Source: Bactrocera neohumeralis (Eukaryota; Arthropoda; Insecta; Diptera; Tephritidae). From it: DNA of 64,000 nt. Under the pieces are notes generated by a model. The model ran no database searches. It was not told where the DNA came from and saw nothing but the letters and a program-made list of their open reading frames with translations. Positions 21,768 through 35,800 of this stretch are shown piece by piece. Where the stretch lies: the NCBI RefSeq assembly GCF_024586455.1, contig NC_065920.1, forward strand, positions 68,170,821-68,234,820, read 5' to 3'. The translations under genes and the position numbers were made by a program. Each line of letters begins with the position of its first letter. The stretch's first letter is position 1.

Positions 21768-23081
21768 TAGGGTGAGCCAAAAAAAAAAATTATTATCAAA
21801 TTTTGGGGTTAAAAAAAAGAGAGCAAAAAAAAGCATCGATTGTCTTATACTGCTGTGAAGGAGCCATTGGCAAAAAGTGGGGTCTCTCACCAAAGATGCT
21901 TCTCTGGCTCTATGACACCGTAGTCAAGACCATTACATTCTATGGCGTCTTTATGTGGTGCAGGGCTCTAGAAAAGAACACACTTGTAAAAAACTCGAGA
22001 GAGTTCAACGGTTAGTGCTCATCAGCATGTTCGGTGCACTAAAGTTCACTCCAACCAAGGCACTTAACCCTACGTATAAATCCTCGGAAGGTGTATGGCT
22101 GCGTAAGTTGCTATCGGACTCAGAGAATCTGAGTTCTTAAATGAACACGTAACTGAACACTCTGATATCTTCACACACTTTGACTTAATACCAGAACACT
22201 TGTATCATGGACTCGCCAAACTGAAGCTTCTTCTCTGTCCATATACCGATGAGGAAGTTGTGGGTAGCAAGAAGTCGTTGAACGAGAGGGGCAGCAAGCT
22301 TCTTTATAAATGGGTCCAAGTTTGGAGGGAATGTTGGTGGAGAGGTTTACTGTCAGAAGATCTCTATCAACTCCAGCTTCAGACTTCCTCACTATTGCAG
22401 TGTCTTCCAAATCGAGGTTGCAGCCATTAAGGTAGCAGTAGATCTGCTGCTCCGGAGTACAGCCTCCTTCAGAGAAGTGATCATTCACTCAGACAGCAGA
22501 GCGGCGAATACTAGTCTTGAACTCATTTACAGTGCGTTCAGGGTTGGTTGAGGAGTGCCTAAGATCGCTATCAATAGCATCGAGTGTCTTTGTAATAATT
22601 TGGAATCCCAGGAAATTGCAAAGCTGTTGCGCTAGCAAGGAAAGGCAGCCTAAAACCGCTATCGTTAGAATGAAAGCGGGTCGGTGTTTCCGTTTCCTCT
22701 TGTGCTCTGCTACTTGATATCTGGGCTTTGCGGAAGCTTGGCCAGCACTGGGATATCATCAGTACCTGTGCTGTCGCAAAAGTCTTTTGGCCCAAGATCG
22801 ATCGTAAGATATCTAGTGATCTATTTGCTCTCTGTAAGACTAGCCTCTCCCTAGTTGTGGGTAACATAGTAAAAAAAATAGTTTTTTTTAAATACCACAC
22901 CTGTTGAACCATTTATGAGAAGATTTTATAAATCGCGGATTCTTGTAGACCATAACATTTCCTAAAAACGCTACCTCAGGTGAATTTTTTTATTAAAAAG
23001 TTCTTATATTTTTTATCAGTATTTTCTATAGCTGCACTTTAATACTTAAAATCGTCATAGGTTGCTTAATGGCTCACCCTA
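21768..23081. mobile_element. hAT-like ends enclosing a LINE fragment
   Basis: The left end TAGGGTGAGCCA (21768) and the right end TGGCTCACCCTA (ending 23081) are perfect 12-bp inverted repeats. About 1.07 kb of the interior is a LINE fragment (21803-22871), so the host element is probably a short MITE opened by a LINE insertion. TAGGGTG-type ends resemble the hAT-type MITE at 42927. The immediate flanks do not show an obvious 8-bp duplication, so family assignment is tentative. Confidence 0.55.
21803..22871 (+). mobile_element. LINE fragment: RT thumb and RNase H
   Basis: Reads EGAIGKKWGLSPKMLLWLYD and TVVKTITFYGVFMWCRALEK, which is the thumb region after the RT palm, then frameshifts to LVLISMFGALKFTPTKALN. 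An RNase H-like segment follows (SVFQIEVAAIKVAVDLLLRS; VIIHSDSRA near 22480). It ends with STCAVAKVFWPKIDRKISSD and LSLVVGNIV at 22871. Several frameshifts. It lacks both the palm upstream and the zinc knuckle downstream. Jockey/I-type. Confidence 0.75.
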
Positions 23082-23151
23082 ATATATGTACATAAATATT
23101 AACTAAATATTTTTTTTTATTTTTTCTTCACATCTTCTTCTTCTTTTGCAG

Positions 23152-23789
23152 TTCTGACGCCAGCGTCCGAGCGAGTGAATGGCTGTAATGCGCCGGCGCA
23201 GCCAGACAAGTGAATGTCCCCGTTCTTATTACAAGAAGTAAATGCACGCAAAAGTGCAGTGAAGTGACAAACTAATATACATAAGTATATTTGCACATAC
23301 ACACAAACACATGTACAAATAAGAAATATAAAAAAATAAGCACTGAGTGATGCCTCATTTAAGCAAAAGCAGCTGTCTGAGTTTCTGGCGAAAGGTGCAA
23401 AGTTAGTTAGGATTCAATATAAAAGTGCATACATACATACACATACACATCTGTATACATATAGTGTTATTAGTAGTGCTCGTGCAATAATCATAAAGTG
23501 AGTTAGTGAGTGAATGGTGTGCAAAAAGCGGGTGACCTATAATTAGCGTGATAAAACTTATAGAGTCTATATGTAAACACACATATGTAAAAATAAAAAT
23601 ATACATATATAGTATATATATACATATCTTTACATGTGTTTTTGTGATTGCTTTTGTGAAGAGTGCTATTAAGTTGAATTGGAACGCGTGAAGGAAATTG
23701 TGCAATATTAATTAAGCCGCAGAAGGCGAGCATTTGCCGACAATTACATACAACCAAGACAAAGTTATTGGAAGGAAACGCAGAGAAAA
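23152..23789 (+). other. 5' UTR of the ankyrin-repeat gene
   Basis: A strong acceptor (pyrimidine tract, then CTTTTGCAG ending 23151) precedes a stretch that runs without a good donor to the ATG at 23790. This implies an untranslated upstream exon somewhere to the left. The region has several upstream ATGs with short ORFs and ACATACATACA-type simple repeats. If transcription starts inside this stretch, the acceptor would be fortuitous. Confidence 0.5.
23179..23241 (+). promoter_or_regulatory. Upstream ORF in the 5' UTR
   Basis: A 20-codon ORF beginning MAVMRRRSQT and ending with TAA at 23239-23241. Immediately after it is a second uORF of six codons (from 23242), and another starts near 23513. 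Such uORFs commonly lower translation of the main frame, but no function is shown here. Confidence 0.4.
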
Positions 23790-23801
23790 ATGTCATTAAA
23801 G
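23790..23801 (+). CDS. ANKRD29: ANKRD29 coding exon 1 (start codon)
   Basis: ATG TCA TTA AAG followed by GTAAGT. The context AGAAAAATG suits fly initiation. Joined to the next exon it gives MSLK-KETP, the family's N-terminus, which supports this very short coding exon. Confidence 0.85.
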
Positions 23802-26800
23802 GTAAGTTATAATTCCTTACGATCTAACCTAGCTTAATGCATATTTTAAATACTATAGTTCTACTCTCAAATACCAACTGATCAAATTTGAACCGGACTG
23901 ACCAAAAAAATTGTCGTGGATTCTTTGTTTCGAAAATAGAAAAATGACACAGGGAGCAAAATCTGGCAAATACGGCGACTGAGCGATGACTATTGTTCGT
24001 GCTTGACCAAAAATCAGTCAAAATCAAGCTAGAATAGTGGCGAAAAATCCATGTATTTTCTGCCAACCAATCCGGTCGTTTACGACGAATTTCTTTACAT
24101 AGACGCCTCAAAGCGGCTAAATAGTATTCCCTATTGACCCTTTGGCTTTTTGTAACAAATTCATTGTGAACCACACCACGGTAATCAAAGAAAACGACGT
24201 GGCGTTGCAATTTTGGACCGATTTTGATGTGTTTTTTCCGGTTTCGGTTAGTTTTTAGGCGCTATTCGCTAGATTGTTGAACACTTTCGACGCTATATTC
24301 ATAAATCCAGCTACGTTATCAAGCATCTCTTATGACGACCTCTCCTCGACGTTATTTTTGCAAAAGATTCATATCTAGCGTTTACACGGTGCATACCTAA
24401 TAGATTAACCAAAATGTTTTGACTCGATCCCTAAGAAATACTGAGATATTCTGATATCTCTCCGATGCCAAAACAATGATTTTCAAACACTGTTTCTTGA
24501 CTTTTTTGATATTATTGCCATTAGCAGAGGTTGTGGACGATGATATAGTAGACTCCTAGACACACCAAAATACTTTTGCAACATGTTCACCTTTCCGTAG
24601 CCGTGACACAAAATTTCGAGCCATTCGTTGCACATGATTTCTGTTTTCGAATATGTTTTCAAAATTATTAAAAATGTTGCTAATAAAGAAATTATATCAG
24701 GGTCATAAAACATTCGGTTAGGTCGCCAAGAAAATATAAAACTTGTCTTAAGCAAGTAGTCCACCAGTTAATTTCCAGTAACGGTTATAAGATCGAAACA
24801 GTGGGAGATAGCAAAAGCTCTCGTAATCTCTTATGAATCGACATAACTAATTGTGATTGAGTTTTGTGTACAAAGCAAACCAGAGACAGATTTTTTTCTC
24901 GAAAAAAATATTTTCCAAAATTTTACCAGATTTGTTATAGTTAAGATTAGGAAGTTCTAGTTAAAGTTAAGAAAATAAGGTTTACCAAATTAACTGTGGA
25001 ATTTATTGAGACAGTCGACGAAACCACTCAAAGATTAAGTGATGAACCGTAGTAAAAATGAACTAAGCCTAAAGCTCCTTGCGGAAGTTATCGGTGAAAA
25101 CAACCGGTGATTTCACTATTAATGCAAGGAGTATATAGAATCCATTCAATGTCGAATTTATCGGTTTAGAATTCATGAATTTTTCACCAGCTCTATCACA
25201 TTTCAAACAGAACATGTCATAAATCTGACATATGTTAACTTTCTGAAGCTCTGGTCATCAAATTTGCTTTTATGTGGGTCTTCCAGCTACCTAAATAGAA
25301 ATATGTGCTCTGGGAAAGGCGTCATGAGTAGACAGAGGTCATAGAAAGATCGCTGAAGAACTCAAAGACCATCTCGGTTGAAGCTTAGAGGAAATGGATA
25401 AAACATTCGATTCAAAAGGAGTAGTTTGGGTTTTAACAGTCGGTCATCTTGGTTATTTATGATCTTATGCCTTAAGTTACTTAAAGAAGACAGATTCTTA
25501 TATGATCGGGCAGTGGTCCGATCGAAGTAATCTATTCTAAATTTCATGAAAATAATTTGTCAAATAAAAAGTTTTCCATACAAGCGCTTGAGTTAAATCG
25601 ATCAGTTTGTATCGAAGCTGCAACGACTCGCCTGCCTCTGCGTGTCGGGTGCCATGCCTACATGTCCGATGGCGGTACTTGAAGTCTTGCTGGAACTCAC
25701 ACCGCTTCACCTCATAATCGGTCATGTTCCAAATGGCAGCAGAAAGGTTTGGCAAAGGGAAATTAATCTCTTCCCAACGCATGAAAGACCTAAGTGGCGA
25801 AATACCACTGGCTCTTCTCCCTAGGGATAGCGTTTAAAGTTACCTTCAGCAGTAAGGCCTAATGGAACGATACCGCTCTCAAGCTACTGCTTAGGGATAG
25901 TACAATCAGGAGTCGCAGGACCATGCACAAAACTATCCATATCTATCCGAGCATAATCCAAGCAGAGATCTTTGCTATAAGTCGCTGTGTAGAGTTCCTC
26001 TTCCAATATTACTACCGCAAAGAACGTATAGCTTTATTAAGCAATAGTCAGCGGTACTCAAAGCGATTTTTGGATACGAGGTCAAGTCGCTATTGGTGCA
26101 GGATTGTATAGTTAGAACAACTTAATAGTCTATCAGATCGTAACCACGTGCACCTTATTTGGGTGTCAGGTCACAAAAGTATAGCCGGAAATGTACTGGC
26201 TGATGAGCTTGCTCGCTCCGCAGAATCCACCAACGTGATTGGACATTGCGGTTGGTCCGCACACCATAAAGGAGCTAATCCGCAATGATGAAGCAGTGGG
26301 TAGGGAGAAGCATTGGCAACAACTCCTAGGCATGCGCCATGCCAAGTTGCTAATGGGTGGTTACAACCTTAAAAGGTTTAAATATGTAATCAACCTCACA
26401 AAACTCAGGCTACTTGTCGCAATTTATACTAGCAATTGTAAGCTCAAGAAGAAGCACTTAGTTAACATGGGTCTAGCTTCTTATGCGAATTGTCGGTTCT
26501 GTGACTTGGAGTCTGAAACTCCAGAACACCTGCTAATTGACTGCACAGCAGTCTGTAGGCGTAGTATAAAGTCCCTTGGATCCATGTTTCCAAATAGGGA
26601 TCAATTCGCATTAATAGTACCTAGCAGTATATCGGAATTCATCAATTTGCTGGGGATAGATGAGACATTGTGACTTAGAAGGCGCAATAGACCCCAGATC
26701 ACGGTGCAGTCCTCATTTAATGTAATCTAATGACAGCTATATTCTATAGTGATCCGATATCGACGGTTTTTATCGATGTATGTTGTTTACATTTAATGTT

Positions 26801-29800
26801 GATTAAGAAAGAGGAATCTACTCATTGTAGATCTAATATTATATCGCGAGTAAATATGAGGAAAATATAATAAAATATTTATCAGATATTTAGATCGCAT
26901 ATCGCGATCAGTTGTATGACAGACTATGTTTGAAGTCATGTGATATATAGTATGTATATACAGAAAACTATATACTTAATTGTACATAGTTATGAATGGC
27001 TGTCTGTACGTATGAAAGTGTACCTCTGCAAGTGAATAACCTGCAACTGCAGAGGCAACTGGGCGACGGTTAACAGGTAATACTACGCCACTTTACGAGC
27101 ACGAGCACGAGTCAGTCATATCGCGATCGAAATGTTCTGCTGCATTTGATAATGATTTCAGAGAACAACAATTTATTTTGATTTCACATTTGAGGTGTGT
27201 TGTGGTATATTGTTGGGTGAGGTCATTGAAAATGGTAAGAGGCATGAAGGCATATAGAATGTACATAGTTACCGTTTTGGGTTATTTTTGTTGCAATGGA
27301 AGGTGTGCATGATTATGTACTTTTGATAGCGCGTGATAAAAATAATTGATTTATTGGTCGCTTGCTGTTCATTTTGTAACCAAATTTGGAAATAAAACAA
27401 AGAGCGCTTATCAGCGACCTTCCTCGTTTGTGATAAATATTTTAGGTGCCTCTTACGTAATCAGCGAGCTATAAATGAATTATTTTATGGAACACTCACA
27501 TATATTCAGCAAATTTCGTCCGGTCTTTTTACTTGTAGCGTCTTATCGCTCCACTTTTTCGCCGTTTTTGTGTCTTTCCTCTTATTTGAATACTTGCATT
27601 TTATATTTTTTGTTGCTCAATTTGTTCACATGTGCATTCAGTGCACAGCCGCGTTGGCAATTAAGCGTCAACTGCTTGACTTTGAACCTGTAATCATTGG
27701 AATAAAATTATTTTGTTTTGCATTTAAATTTGCTTTTAATTTATTTGAACGTAAAATTTGCATGTAACGAGTTCAGTGCAATTCGCTATAGAATGTAAAG
27801 TACATTTTTCTCGCAAATATTTTCAGGTTTTATTGACGACAAAAAAGAGTTGTTGTGACAGTTAAAAAGATATTGAAAGTTTGTATGTAACCGTTAAATT
27901 TTTTTAGTATTTTTTTTTAAATTTTGAGAGTTCAAAAAAGTAAGCTTGCAAATATTTGGGAATGTAAAATTAAAAAAAAAAATTTTGTGACTACCCGGCT
28001 CTTTTAAAACACGAAAAATGTTAAATTATTGCCACCTGTGTGAAATTTTTAGTCGAAAAATTTGTATAATATAAAAAAATGTTTCATAAAATTTCTAAGC
28101 CATGGAGGATGTTCAAGAAGGTTTATAGTGCAAAATATTTCCGATGAGTGTTGCCACTTGTTTACAATTTAATTTAATAATAAATATTAATAGAGTTAGA
28201 AATTAAAAGAACAAAGTTGTCAACTGTAGAGAATATGATGAGCCTTGCCACTTGTTTGTAAAAAATTGCCGATGAGTGTTGCCACTTTCAATAATAGAGC
28301 TAAAAATTGAATGAAAACAGTTGTCAATATTGTTGGTGAATATGACTGATGAGCGTTGCCAACTGTTTCAAATTTTAATTCAATAAAAAAATAAATTATA
28401 ATAGGACTAAAACTAACGCTTAGAAATGAGGAGTTACCAAGGGGTTAAAATAGTTTTGTTGAGGTTTGCCAGCTGTTTACAATTAATCTATTAATCTATA
28501 AAAAGCTTACGAATTATAAAAGAATGTTTGTCATAATAGAGCGGAAAGTCTTCACGTTCGAAAAAGAAAATGGTTGCCAACTGTAGTAAATATTTGCGCT
28601 GAGGGTTGCCACTTCTTTACAATTTTATTTGAATAAAAAAATTAACGAATTATGAAAATATGCATTATAGTAGAGCTGCATAGTATCTGTTGGAAATGAA
28701 AAAATGATGGGGTTGCCACTTCTTTGCAATTTTATTTGAATAAAGGATTAATGAATTATGAAAATTTGTGAGTTATAATAGCCTTAAAAATGGCTACTGT
28801 TAGAAATGAAAAGAATTGCGAACTGTCGAAAATATTTTCGATGAGGGTTGCCACCTTTTTGCAAAATTCATATTTTATAACAATTGAGCGAATTATGCAA
28901 TGCTATTATAATATGAGAAATACTAACGTTAGAAAAAGTAAAAAAGAAAAAGAAAATAAAATATTTTTCCGATAAGGGTTGCCACCGGCTTACAATATTC
29001 ATGGTGAATTCAAAACGAACGAATTATTGAAACACATTTGCTATGATAAGAAAAAAAATGCAAGAAAGAGGATTGTCAGCTGTATATAATATTTCAGATG
29101 AGGGTTGCCAACTGCATTTAAATTAAACAATTTTTAATATAAAACAGTTTATACAATATAGAAATCATTACACAGGGAATTAAGAGATTTCTACCAAAAG
29201 GGAGGAGAAGTGGCCAAGATTTTAAAAAATGTTTACTGCGAAAAATTTATAAATAAATAAAATGGTATCAAATGAAAGTTCTTTGAAAAATCGTATTGTT
29301 TGTACAAAATTTTCATGAAATTCTGATAATTTGTTTAAAGCATTTTCTCACCGAAACAAAAAAATAAACAATGGTGCGATGGTCCTAATATGAAACCTCA
29401 AAAATTCCGTACGAGAAGATATTGCCCTCACAAAGCCGTACAGTCAAAAAAAAAAAAAAACAAAAATTGACAAAATGACGGCGTTTAAATAAAACAGTGG
29501 AGTATTACTCAAAATTTTCGTCGTTTTTGGTCTACCAAAACTAGACTTTTGATCAGTTAAAAAAATTGGTTGGTAATTGTATGGTATATTAAAAACGAGC
29601 ATAAACAACTTTTTACTGATCGGATGATTTTTCCCTGAGTATTCACTTAAGCTACACTTTAGAAGGCTAAAACTCAAAAACTATTAGAGATATCGATATA
29701 CTATTTCCGTTTATCATTTTTAAAGCTATAATCTATCAAAAGTTGAAAAAATCGATTTTTTTTTAATATCATACCAGATGTGCCTCTTAACTCCCTTCTA

Positions 29801-32800
29801 CCATTTTTTATGCTGGCAACCTAACATAGCGGTACATATACTGAAGTAATATATTTTTTAAGAGCTTGGATAACTTTTTTAAAAAAAAACGCATAAAATT
29901 TGCAAAATCTCATCGGTTCTTTATTTGAAACGTTAGATTGGTTCATGACATTATTTTTGAAGATAATTTCAAAATGTTGAACGGCTGCGTCTTAGGTGGT
30001 CCTTGAAAAAGTGAAATTATTTGGGCAACTTTTTAAGCATTTTTTCGGCCGGAATACCCGAATTTCTTCGGAAATGTTGTCTTCCAAAGCTGGAATAGTT
30101 GCTGGCATATTTCTGTAGACTTTAGACTTGACGTAGCCCCAAGTAAAAAATAGTTAAAGGCGTTAAATTAATGATCTTGGTGGCCAACTTACGGGTCCAT
30201 TTCTTGAGATGAATTGTTCTCCGAAGTTTTCCCTCAAAATGGCCATAGAATCGCGAGCTGTGTGGCATGTAGCGCCATCTTGTTGAAACCACATGTCAAG
30301 TTCAGTTCTTCCATTTTTGGCAACAAAAAGTTTGTTAGCATCGAACGATAGCGATCGCCATTCACCGTAACGTTGCGTCCAACAGCATCTTTGAAAAAAT
30401 ACGGTCCAATGATTCCACCAGCGTACAAACCACACCAAACAGTGCATTTTTCGGGATGCATGGGCAGTTCTTGAACGGCTTCTGATTGCTCTTCACCCCA
30501 AATGCGGCAATTTTGCTTATTTACGTAGCCATTCAACCAGAAATGAGCCTCATCGCTGAACAAAATTTGTCGATAAAAAAGCGGAGATTCTGCCAACTTT
30601 TCTAGGGCCCATTCACTGAAAATTCGACGTTGTGGCAGATCGTTCGGCTTCAGTTACAGCTCGTGCTCGTATTTTATACGGTTTTACACGAAGATCTTTG
30701 CGTAAAATCTTCCATGTGGTCGAATAACACAAACCCAATTGCTGCGAACGGCGACGAATCGACATTTCACGGTCTTCAGCCACACTCTCAGAAACAGACG
30801 CAATATTCTCTTCTGTACGCACTGTACGCATTCGTGTGGTTGGTTTAATGTCCAATAAAGTAAACTGAGTGCGAAACTTGGTCACAATCGCATTAATTGT
30901 TTGCTCACTTGGTCGATTATGTAGACCATAAATCGGACGTAAAGCGCGAAACACATTTCGAACCGAACACTGATTTTGGTAATAAAATTCAATGATTTGC
31001 AAGCGTTGCTCGTTAGTAAGTCTATTCATGATGAAATGTCAAAGCATACTGAGCATCTTTATCTTTGACACCATGTCTGAAATCCCACGTGATCTGTCAA
31101 ATACTAATGCATGAAAATCCTAACCTCAAAAAAATCACCCGATATTATATTTTACTTGTAGTGGCTTTATGGCTCCCTCCCTGTCATTTTGCATTATTGT
31201 GACGTCAATTTGTACGTGCCTAGTATAATTATTTGTTAAATAAAAATGCTGAACTGTGGCTGAGAATTATCTGTCTATGAAAAAGTGAAATTATTTTGAA
31301 AAATTCCTGCTATTAACACTATTTTTATAGTTGCAGCGGGTTATACTGGAAGATAAGCGCTACACACGTCAAGTGATAAGTCAAGTAAACAGAGTTTGCT
31401 TGCATAATTTGCATGACTTATAGGGTGACCAGAAAAAGTGCTTAAGTAAAAAATAGTTAATTCCTGATATTTAATATTAATTCTTCAAAATATCTTAAGA
31501 AATTATATCTACTTGTGAATTTCAAAAATTGTTTTTTTATGCATCTTAAAAAAATTCACGAAAAATACAAATTAAATCAAAGAAACAATTTTAGTGAAAT
31601 TATCAAAAAAATTAATTTTTATCTATAAGTCTTTCTAAAATTTCAGTAAATTATTCCGTAACAAACTTACAATTCTACACTGTCAGTTAACAACAACAAT
31701 TCATCTATAATAAATCAGCGATTTTTTAAATCACTCAAAATTAGTTTAACTATCAATTAAGCAAAGAATCTGAAAGCACTTCAATTCCTCGCCGACAAAT
31801 CAATTAAAGCATCATATCATCAATCATTTAATGATTACGGCTGCCGTACCGAGTTGGGGTATTATTAGTCGTAAGCTAATGAAAATGAAGTGATGGATCT
31901 TTTTCTCATATTACAACTTGCTACGTTACTCACGGGTAGCGAAGACTTAAAAGCATGCAGTAAAATTTGAGAAAAAATATTAAATGCTAATAATTAAGTT
32001 TGGGAAAAGTCATTTAAAGTATTTATTATAATTATCGCAAAAGTTGTAAAGAAAAAATAGTAAAAATCTGTAAATATTGGGTAGTCGAAAAAGTATTTTC
32101 GTATTTCTAATCAAACTTTAACTTATTTTTGTTTATAATTATAATGAACCTTAATGAACCAAATATGTACCATTTTGATAGACCACTTTTTGCCATTTTT
32201 CCGTTAGAGACATTATTACATCAGTGTAAAACTTTTCTGGTTTCTCGGCAAAAAGTGCGACCAGTAATTTTCACAGGCTTTCATGAAGCCAACTTTACTC
32301 CATTAAGGGAGTTCTGAATTGACCGAAACAAATGATAGTGCGATGGCGCAAGGTCAGTGCTATATGGTGGATGCATCAAAACTTTCCAGCCAAGCTCGCC
32401 CAGTTTTTGCAGGGTCATCAAAGATGTGTGTGGTCTAGCGTTGTCTAGATGGAAGACGAATCCCTTTATGTTTATCAGTTCTGGCCTTTTTTTTTTTGAT
32501 TGCTTGCTTCAATCTCGTCAGTTGTTGACAGTAAAATGTTGAATCAATCGTTCGACTAGCCTGGAGCAGCTCATAGTGGATGTTTCCTTTCGATGCCTCA
32601 GTCCTGGCTTTGCGAACATTTGTTGAGATTCACCACGCTCAGACCATGATCTTTTTCGCACACTATTGTCGTATTTGATCCACTTTTCGTCTCCTGTTAC
32701 CATTCGCTTCAGAAATGGTTCGATTTCATTTCCTTTCAGCAGAGAATTCATTCCATTAAATTTTTCACAGACAATTCATTTGGTGTTTGGGTACCAAATC

Positions 32801-35800
32801 GACCGCAAAGCTTTTCACTGCAATGTCGGTGGTATGTCGGGCAACCTTTCTAGTGCCGCCGTAGGAGTGGTTTCTACCGCTCCCGTTATACACAGAACAG
32901 CGAGTCGATGTACTCGTTCCATCGGTTTCCTGCATGAAATTTTGATATTTTGTTCAAAGCTGTTCACCACACCAGAGCACCATAAAGTAAGATTGGCTTG
33001 AATACCGCTGTGGAACACCAATGCATAAGGCCAGGTGATAGGCCCCAAGTGGATCCTATCATTTTCATAAAGGCGTATGGCGCACCACTAGCCTATTTCT
33101 CCTCCACATCCAGATTTTCCACATCAGCTTACTGTCCAAAATTAGTCCCCTGTACTTGGTATGCTCTTTAATTGCTAATTCAACTCTATTGAGCTTCGGG
33201 AGTTTCCATGGCGTGATTTTGTACCTCCTAGCAAAGAGTACCCTAACCCTCTTATCGGTATTTACCTCTAGGTTGGCCAACATCGCTCATCGGTGCATGA
33301 CTCCTATAGCGTTCTACATCACATTACTAATTGTATCTAGAAATGTCTTCTTCATTAGTATAGCAATGCATAGCGTCTGCATAGGCTATTAGTTTGGTTG
33401 CTTTCCGTTCAAATTTTGCGCCTATCACCAAGGGTTTTGCTTTTCCACCTTTCAGAAACCACTTTGGTCCTATGCAGATTTATTTTGAAGAACCTTCTCT
33501 GTTTTGTTCGTGTTTCCTCAAGGGTCGGGTTGAGGTGCCGGCTCTGCTTACCTGCTACGTGGAGAATATGGCTTCTAGAATCTCTCTTAGATTTGTTTCC
33601 ACCTCTCGCTTCACGCCACCTACGTCCCACGCTATCTTCCAAAACCGTTCATATATTAGATCCTCGGCCGACTTGTTTGTTTGGAAGATGTAGTTTTGGC
33701 TGCCATCTACCTTGCTTAAGTTAGTTACCTTTAGCACCCTCCAATCTTTCATCGGCACAACAGGATTTTGTCTCGTAAGGAGCCGCAGAGCATCCTCCGG
33801 TTTTACCTTGTGAGGTATTAGAAATTTCGCCTACGGTATGAACGGAATGCAACTGCGGTCCACTTCTTTCAGAACGGCTCTCACCCAGAGCCCTTGAAGC
33901 TACGCAACCGCTTCCTTTATCCATAGCAGTGAGGGGTCGTCCTTACATTTTAATATCTCGACCTCACTGAACTATCCCGCACCATCGAAAGTTGGCATAG
34001 GCGTGCTCGGTTCTCCCACTAGTCCTTCAAAGATCGCGTTAACCTGTTTCATCTCTACTGATTTTTATTTCTTCTTTGCGATCTCTGAAAGGGGGTTGCT
34101 TCGGTCGATGAGTGCCACGAATAGATGCCTCTTGGCTATCGCGCTGGACGTCCTTGACGTTGAGGGTTTCTCTTGATCGATGTTTGGCATTGCTGCGTCG
34201 TCTTTTTTCTTCGACCGTCTCGCTGGCATCGTAGTTTGACTTTCAACCGACCTTTTGCCTTAGCTGTAATTTCTTCCTCGATCTGGTTTGTGATTCTCGG
34301 ATCCGAGGATGGGAATGGCGGCCTCGTTGTATAATATGCTCGGCCTTCTTCCATCTTTGCCGTAGTTCGACTTGCAGCTAAGCCTTGTAACTTTCCCTCT
34401 TCTTTTACGAGGTTAGCCCTAGGTTTTGTACCTAAGTCTTTCGCCGACTTAGCACTTTTGCACCTCCCAGAGAGCAGAGCTTCCTCTTCCATTGTGTTTA
34501 CGCTTTCGGCGCTTTCGAGGTCTGAGTCTTCACAGACTGTAGCAATCAAAATTTTTGTATTATATAACAGGATTTGACTGGTTTTAGAAATTTAAAATAT
34601 TTCGAAATATTTTTTTACAATTTTAAGTTTAAACACTTATTTTTGTTATTTTTTAATCGTAATTAAATGACTTTCAATACTTCTGAAATTGAATATTTGA
34701 TTTGTAAATTTCTTTGTTTTTAATTTATAAAAAAATTTTACGTTTTGAGTTAAATATTTTATTTTCGTTTTTTCGATTTTTTTATTTCCCACTTATTTTC
34801 TATATACCTTTGAAATATTTTTGCGGAATCAAACATTTTCATTACAGTAATTTAAATTTTTATAATTTTGTTAGTCCAGTTAATGAGCTCACTTTTGTTT
34901 TCTCGCTGCACTTCCTCGCTAATATCAATTTTCATTCACATCTCATATGCTTCTCTTCTCGCTTTGGACCTCTCACACGCCGCTCGCAATTTCAGCTCAT
35001 TTAATTTAGTATAATTTGAAATTATTTCGCCTCATTAACAAGAGTTTAAATTGAGCCATTAAAGCGGTGGAGTGCTCAAGACGCTTACGGGCGTTTAAAA
35101 GTCAAGCGAAGTCTTGTCGCACGCCGCAGTCTGAAATGTGTATGTACATAACTATGTGCATACTCGTATATCCACGAACAGTAGTTGTCCCACACCGTTC
35201 ACCTCGACGCTTTGCGTTTTGCTTTTTGCCTTTCCTTTGAACCCATAAAATATTCGAAAATTGCACTTCCGGCGGCCGACAGCTTGGGGCTGTGACAAAC
35301 TGACTGCACCGTCGTATTTATCATTCTTGTGGCTAATATGCTTTGTTTTGCTATTGTTTTTGTGCTGGTATTTTAGTGTTTTTTGTTGCTTGCTTCCGCT
35401 GTGGCTTGTGGCAAAGGTGTTTGTGTGGCGAGGAGAGGATTTGTTGGTAAATATAAGCTTTGACCACAAATGAGTCCAACTTACAGGTGGAGGGTGAAGA
35501 ATAGCAAAGCAAAACAAATATGCAAATTGGAGACCGACACTTTGAGGTTCATGTATGCAAATGTAATGCAATTTTTACAAAAAATATAAATGATATGGAA
35601 AAACTAAGGTGTCGATGCTTTCGTCTGATATTCTTTCGGTCTTTAGTACTAATACTTACTACCTAAAATGTGTAAAAATCAGAAAATTTTTCAAAATTTA
35701 AAAAAGCATTCATTCCACAGCTTTGCTAACATAAGTACCATGCTAACGAACCCTCAAGTCTGCCATTCATTTGAGAATATCTTTATTCGACAGCAATTGG

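Noticed and set aside
21302..21775. Series of Cys/Val/Leu-rich ORFs
   Set aside because: They derive from TTGTTGTTG and GTGTGTGTG repeats in several frames.
31423..31445. TAGGGTGACCAG as a transposon end
   Set aside because: No inverted partner was found within a reasonable distance.
35152..35571. 139-codon minus-strand ORF
   Set aside because: No recognisable domain, low-complexity composition, and an opposite-strand frame is also open. No splice support.
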